Position numbers and translations under genes: made by a program. From Synechococcus sp. AG-670-B23 (GTDB lineage Bacteria > Cyanobacteriota > Cyanobacteriia > PCC-6307 > Cyanobiaceae), in the NCBI GenBank assembly GCA_003209165.1, contig QCSL01000007.1, forward strand, positions 1 to 64,000: a stretch of DNA of 64,000 bases, written 5' to 3'. Each line of letters starts with the position of its first letter. Positions within the stretch are counted from its first letter, which is position 1. Below, in pieces: positions 60,017 to 64,000 of this stretch. The notes beneath the pieces are model-generated. The model was given only the letters and a program-made list of their open reading frames with translations. It searched no databases and had not been told where the DNA came from.

Positions 60017-62680
60017 TTAGCACTGCGCACTAAGTTGCAGGGCTTCTCTGGCCAAACGTTGCACCTCTAAGGGCTGGCCAATGTTCACGGCAAGCCAGTG
60101 CTGAATCTGTGCAGGGCGCAAACTTCGGCCAATCTCATCCACCTCTGCTTCCAACCGAAGCCGAACGGATCCATTGGCGTTCTGATCGGTCACGTACAGC
60201 GCTTTCAACGCGGGGCGGCAATCCCGCTCCCGGGGGCGGCCCTTCTTATCGGTGTCATGCCACACCAACGTTGTGGCCTGCAGGAGCTGATCCACCGCCG
60301 CATTCCAATCAAACGGGAACGGCGTCTGCTCTTTTGGCACGAGATCGAAACACCAGACGGCGCCCGTTAGTTCTTGCGAGAGGCTTTTGCCTCTGAGGGG
60401 AACCTCGGCTGCCGCCAGCAGCTGAATGCCCTCCGGCAGCAACGGCTCAAGCGACTTGCAGAGGTGATTGGGGTCCACGGCCTCGGTGAATTCCAGATCC
60501 ATCCACTCGCTCTGGGCCTCAGCGCCGAGGGGCAGGGCCAAAGCGATCTGAATCCGCGGTAGTGGATGGAACCCACCGGTGAAGCTGATCGGAAGGGCAC
60601 TGCGTCGCAGTGCCCGCTCCAGCATGCGCATCAGATCAAGGTGGCTGAGAAACGCCATCGATCCCGTCTTTGCGAATTGCACCCGGATCCGGCACACCCG
60701 TTCACTGGGCGGTGCCTGGGTCGGCATCTGGGTCGGCACAGCTGGAGCAGGAACAACCACGTTGTGCCCGAGATCCGGTCCGCAGACACCACACCTACTG
60801 CAACCGTCAAAGGAGCAGTCGGGCACAACCGCCGCAGCCAGAGCCCGTTGCAGATCGTCCACCAGCCAGGCCTTGTCGATGCCGGTTTCGATGTGATCCC
60901 ATGGAAGCGGCTGATCACAGAACACTTTCAGGTCCTCTCGATCCAGGGCAGCCACGGCACTCCAGCCCCCCAGCTCCATTTCCCGGTAGCGCCCCTCTAG
61001 GCCAGCATCCGCGATAGCTCCGGTCCAGGCGGCGTAGGTGCGATCCAGCGACTCGAACCAGGCATCCATACCGGCACCGGCCCGCCAGGCCGCCTCGATC
61101 ACAGGGGCAAGGCGCCGATCACTACGACCCACAAAATCCTCTATGGCCGACAGCCGCACATCGGTGAAGTTCACCTTCACGCCGCGCAAACGCCTGAAGG
61201 CCTCTTTGAGCAAGGCTTGACGCCGCTCGAACTCGGCCGTGGAGACGCTGTGCCACTGGAAAGGGGTGTGGGGCTTGGGCGTGAAATTGCTGATCGTGAT
61301 GTTCAGATTCAGCCGACCCAGGTCACGGCAGCGCTGCTGCAGCATCACGCAGGTCTCGGCAATGCCGAGGACATCGGCATCCGTCTCACCAGGGAGACCG
61401 ATCATGAAGTACAGCTTCACCTTGCGATAGCCGTTCTGCATAGCCGTGCGGATGCCATGCAGCAGGTCGTCATCGGTTAGGCCCTTGTTGACGATGTCGC
61501 GGAGACGCTGCGTTCCGGCCTCGGGGGCGAAGGTGAGACCCGCTTTCCTTGTGCCGCCAAGGATGTGGGCAATGTCTTCATCAAAGCGATCCACCCGCTG
61601 ACTGGGCAGCTGAAGCGTGACGTTCTGATCCGCGAGGCGGTTGCGCAACTCAACCCCCACCGCCGGAAGCGCCAGATAGTCGCTGCAGCTCAGGGAGAGC
61701 AACGAGAAATCGCTGTAGCCGGTTTGTTTCATTCCGGTCTCCACAGCCTCAATCACTGCCTCGGGCTCCACATCCCGAGCCGGACGCGTCAACATCCCGG
61801 GCTGGCAGAACCGACAGCCCCGGGTGCAGCCGCGTCGAATCTCCACCGTGAGACGGTCGTGCACCGTTTCCACGTGGGGAACAAGACCCGTGGCGTAGTG
61901 GGGCATCGGCGTCGCCACACGCCGAAGAACCCGCGCCGGAAGATCAGGGTGAAGCGGCTTAAGGGTGACCCCATCGGCGCCGGTCCCGTAAAGAGATGGC
62001 ACGTAAACACCAGGAACCTGGGCCAGATCGCGAAGCAGTTGCGATCGGGTCAATCCATCGGCTTTGGCCTGAGCCACCACCAGACCAATTTCGGGCAAAA
62101 GCTCCTCACCGTCGCCAAGGGCGATGAAATCGAAGAACGGGGCATAGGGCTCTGGATTGCTGGTGGCGGTGGGACCGCCAGCAAAGATCAGCGGAGGCGA
62201 TGCAGGGTCACTCAGCGGCAAGTCGCCCCGATCAGCGGAGCGAATGGGCACTCGGGCCAGGTCCAGCATCTCGAGGATGTTAGTGGCGCCCAGTTCATAA
62301 CTAAGGCTGAAGCCCAGAATGTCGAAGCCAGGCAAAGGCCGACGGCTTTCCACCGCAAACAACGCCTGTGAGCGCTCCCGCAAGCGGCCCGCCAGATCGG
62401 CCGCCGGGAGATAGGCGCGATCACACAACTGCCCAGGTACGGCATTGAGGATCGAATAAAGAATGATGTGGCCGAGGTTGCTGGAGCCGACCTCATAGAT
62501 CTCGGGGTAGGTGAGCGCCCAGCGAACCGACGCTGCCTGCCAATCCCGTGGTTCAACCCCTAGCTCGTGCCCGATGTAGCGGGCCGGTTTGTTGATGCCG
62601 CTATCCACCAGGGCATTGAAATCAACCGGGTGATCCAGGGAAGATACGACCACGTCGAATGTCCTGACTCCTGAGTTCAT
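60017..62680 (-). CDS. B12-binding/radical SAM protein fused to DUF2344 domain
   Basis: This 887-residue protein matches the TIGR03960 radical SAM family, fused at the C-terminus to DUF2344 (TIGR03936 type). The N-terminus has a B12-binding-like fold. The radical SAM CX3CX2C is C285, C289, C292 ([10 protein letters not shown]). A Cys-rich stretch ([12 protein letters not shown]) links to the DUF2344 half, [24 protein letters not shown]. The substrate is unknown. Such genes commonly lie beside RNase E/G, as here. ATG 62680 faces dapL across 53 bp. Confidence 0.9.
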   Translation of the reverse strand: MNSGVRTFDVVVSSLDHPVDFNALVDSGINKPARYIGHELGVEPRDWQAASVRWALTYPEIYEVGSSNLGHIILYSILNAVPGQLCDRAYLPAADLAGRLRERSQALFAVESRRPLPGFDILGFSLSYELGATNILEMLDLARVPIRSADRGDLPLSDPASPPLIFAGGPTATSNPEPYAPFFDFIALGDGEELLPEIGLVVAQAKADGLTRSQLLRDLAQVPGVYVPSLYGTGADGVTLKPLHPDLPARVLRRVATPMPHYATGLVPHVETVHDRLTVEIRRGCTRGCRFCQPGMLTRPARDVEPEAVIEAVETGMKQTGYSDFSLLSLSCSDYLALPAVGVELRNRLADQNVTLQLPSQRVDRFDEDIAHILGGTRKAGLTFAPEAGTQRLRDIVNKGLTDDDLLHGIRTAMQNGYRKVKLYFMIGLPGETDADVLGIAETCVMLQQRCRDLGRLNLNITISNFTPKPHTPFQWHSVSTAEFERRQALLKEAFRRLRGVKVNFTDVRLSAIEDFVGRSDRRLAPVIEAAWRAGAGMDAWFESLDRTYAAWTGAIADAGLEGRYREMELGGWSAVAALDREDLKVFCDQPLPWDHIETGIDKAWLVDDLQRALAAAVVPDCSFDGCSRCGVCGPDLGHNVVVPAPAVPTQMPTQAPPSERVCRIRVQFAKTGSMAFLSHLDLMRMLERALRRSALPISFTGGFHPLPRIQIALALPLGAEAQSEWMDLEFTEAVDPNHLCKSLEPLLPEGIQLLAAAEVPLRGKSLSQELTGAVWCFDLVPKEQTPFPFDWNAAVDQLLQATTLVWHDTDKKGRPRERDCRPALKALYVTDQNANGSVRLRLEAEVDEIGRSLRPAQIQHWLAVNIGQPLEVQRLAREALQLSAQC

Positions 62681-62733
62681 CGTATGGAGCTGCCGACACG
62701 GCAGGATGCCCCGCAGACATAACTTCCGGTTCC

Positions 62734-63960
62734 GTGGTTCAGGTCAACGGCAATTACCTCAAGCTCAAGGCGGGCTACCTGTTCCCTGAGATCGGTCGGC
62801 GTGTCAAAGCCTTCAGCACCGCCAATCCCGATGCAGGTCTGATCCGCCTGGGAATCGGTGATGTCACGGAGCCCCTGCCACTGGCCTGCCGTGAAGCGAT
62901 GAAAACCGCCATTGATGCGATGGGCACAGCCGAAGGCTTCCACGGCTATGGCCCTGAACAGGGCTACAGCTGGCTGCGGGAGATCATCGCCAAGAATGAC
63001 TTCCAATCGCGCGGCTGCGACATCAGTGCCAAGGAAATTTTTGTTTCCGATGGCTCCAAGTGCGACAGCAGCAACATCCTCGACATCCTTGGCGAGGGCA
63101 ACAAAGTGGCCGTCACGGACCCAGTTTATCCGGTGTATGTGGACAGCAATGTGATGGCTGGCCGCACCGGTGAAACCGTAGAGATCGGTCGCTATGCGGG
63201 CCTGACCTACCTGCCGATCAGCGCTGACAACGGTTTTGCAGCACAGATTCCCACTGAACCGGTCGACCTGATTTACCTCTGCTTCCCCAACAACCCCACC
63301 GGTGCCGTCGCCACCCGAGAGGAACTTCAAGCCTGGGTGAACTACGCCCGCGCCAATGGCGCGCTGATCCTGTTCGATGCCGCCTATGAGGCCTTCATTC
63401 AGGACCCGAAACTCCCCCACTCCATTTTTGAGATCGAAGGAGCCCGCGATTGCGCGATCGAGTTCCGTTCCTTCTCGAAAAACGCTGGCTTCACCGGCAC
63501 GCGCTGTGCCTTTACTGTGGTGCCCAAGGGGCTGAAAGGCAAAGCAGCCAATGGCGAAGAGGTGGAACTCTGGGGTCTTTGGAACCGACGCCAGAGCACG
63601 AAGTTCAACGGTGTGAGCTACATCATTCAACGCGGTGCTGAGGCTGTTTATTCCGAAGCCGGTCAGGCCGAGGTAAGAGCCCTGGTGACCTTCTACATGA
63701 AGAACGCCGCTATCATCTGCCGCGAACTCAGAGCGGCAGGTCTAACCGTCTTTGGCGGCGAACACGCTCCTTACGTCTGGATCAAGACCCCCAAAGGAAT
63801 GGACTCCTGGGGCTTCTTCGACCACCTACTCAACAAAGCCAACGTGGTCGGTACACCCGGCAGCGGTTTTGGCGCCGCTGGAGAGGGATATTTCCGCTTG
63901 TCCGCCTTCAACAGCCGGGCCAATGTGGACGAGGCTATGGCCCGCATCAAAGCCTTGTGA
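62734..63960 (+). CDS. dapL: LL-diaminopimelate aminotransferase
   Basis: DapL converts tetrahydrodipicolinate to LL-diaminopimelate in one step for lysine and peptidoglycan; this is the cyanobacterial and plant route. The 408-residue product starts (V/M)[19 protein letters not shown], has [11 protein letters not shown] and the PLP lysine in [12 protein letters not shown] (Lys249), and [10 protein letters not shown]. The start is GTG 62734. It diverges from the radical SAM gene. The remaining 40 bp of the window after its stop show no gene. Confidence 0.96.
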   Translation: MVQVNGNYLKLKAGYLFPEIGRRVKAFSTANPDAGLIRLGIGDVTEPLPLACREAMKTAIDAMGTAEGFHGYGPEQGYSWLREIIAKNDFQSRGCDISAKEIFVSDGSKCDSSNILDILGEGNKVAVTDPVYPVYVDSNVMAGRTGETVEIGRYAGLTYLPISADNGFAAQIPTEPVDLIYLCFPNNPTGAVATREELQAWVNYARANGALILFDAAYEAFIQDPKLPHSIFEIEGARDCAIEFRSFSKNAGFTGTRCAFTVVPKGLKGKAANGEEVELWGLWNRRQSTKFNGVSYIIQRGAEAVYSEAGQAEVRALVTFYMKNAAIICRELRAAGLTVFGGEHAPYVWIKTPKGMDSWGFFDHLLNKANVVGTPGSGFGAAGEGYFRLSAFNSRANVDEAMARIKAL

Positions 63961-64000
63961 ACCCCTTCTCAGTCCCTTTAGATTTTAAAAGATTCGGATC

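Overview
The window is a gene-dense stretch of cyanobacterial core chromosome, most like marine Synechococcus/Cyanobium. The evidence is psaA-psaB and psaI-psaL for photosystem I, NdhN, the clock input protein LdpA, ferredoxin-dependent glutamate synthase, an Sll0418-type tocopherol/plastoquinone methyltransferase, LL-diaminopimelate aminotransferase, and several cyanobacteria-only families (DUF1815, DUF2839, DUF1997, DUF3598). I see no insertion sequence, prophage, CRISPR array, rRNA operon or island. This assignment rests on protein recognition by eye; no search was run.

Layout. 0-6 kb: two small cyanobacterial proteins, then a minus-strand block of recA (with a LexA-type box upstream), a HAD hydrolase directly behind tRNA-Gln, a SpoIIIAA/R3H ATPase, ldpA and ndhN. 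6.3-22.8 kb: one plus-strand run of translation genes, rplC through rpoA-rplQ-truA (S10, spc and alpha operons fused), then rplM-rpsI-rpmE-prfA. 22.8-28.5 kb: HNH nuclease, alr, tRNA-Ser, a beta-lactamase-like hydrolase, an NlpC/P60 protein, a polyprenyl-phosphate-type glycosyltransferase (together a cell-envelope group), a HEAT protein and psaI-psaL. 28.6-33 kb: an RND pump, a probable cupin remnant and a DUF3598 protein. 33-38 kb: psaA-psaB. 38-49.3 kb: a secreted protein, a CbiG-CobJ fusion for B12, tRNA-Pro, lipA, a YciI protein, gltS, a phosphodiester-glycosidase-family protein and a divergent HesB/IscA-like protein. 49.4-54.1 kb: the str operon rpsL-rpsG-fusA-tuf, ending in rpsJ. 54.2-64 kb: a LON-domain protein, the MPBQ methyltransferase, a frameshifted pheA, DUF1997, rnhB-rne-radical SAM on the minus strand, and dapL.

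How the genes work together. About 30 genes build or run the ribosome, the alpha subunit of RNA polymerase and the Sec translocon. Their transcript is tightly packed, with strong AGGAGG ribosome sites or ATGA-type overlaps inside the run. The few longer gaps (before rplC, secY, rplM, rpsL, fusA, rpsJ) each hold a clear RNA hairpin, and most of the genes directly behind them lack a ribosome site. The rplM leader can be drawn in two mutually exclusive folds and the rpsJ leader ends in a terminator-like hairpin, so cis-acting attenuation or r-protein feedback is the most interesting unexplained theme here.

Other points for a second look: a 9-G run that breaks pheA, cobJ without a conventional start where homology says the protein begins, a HAD start codon 8 nt from the end of tRNA-Gln, two divergent genes only 17 bp apart, a hairpin in the rne leader, and an inverted repeat before gltS. 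Overall this is ordinary core genome. The novelty, if any, lies in regulatory RNA rather than in a new protein system.
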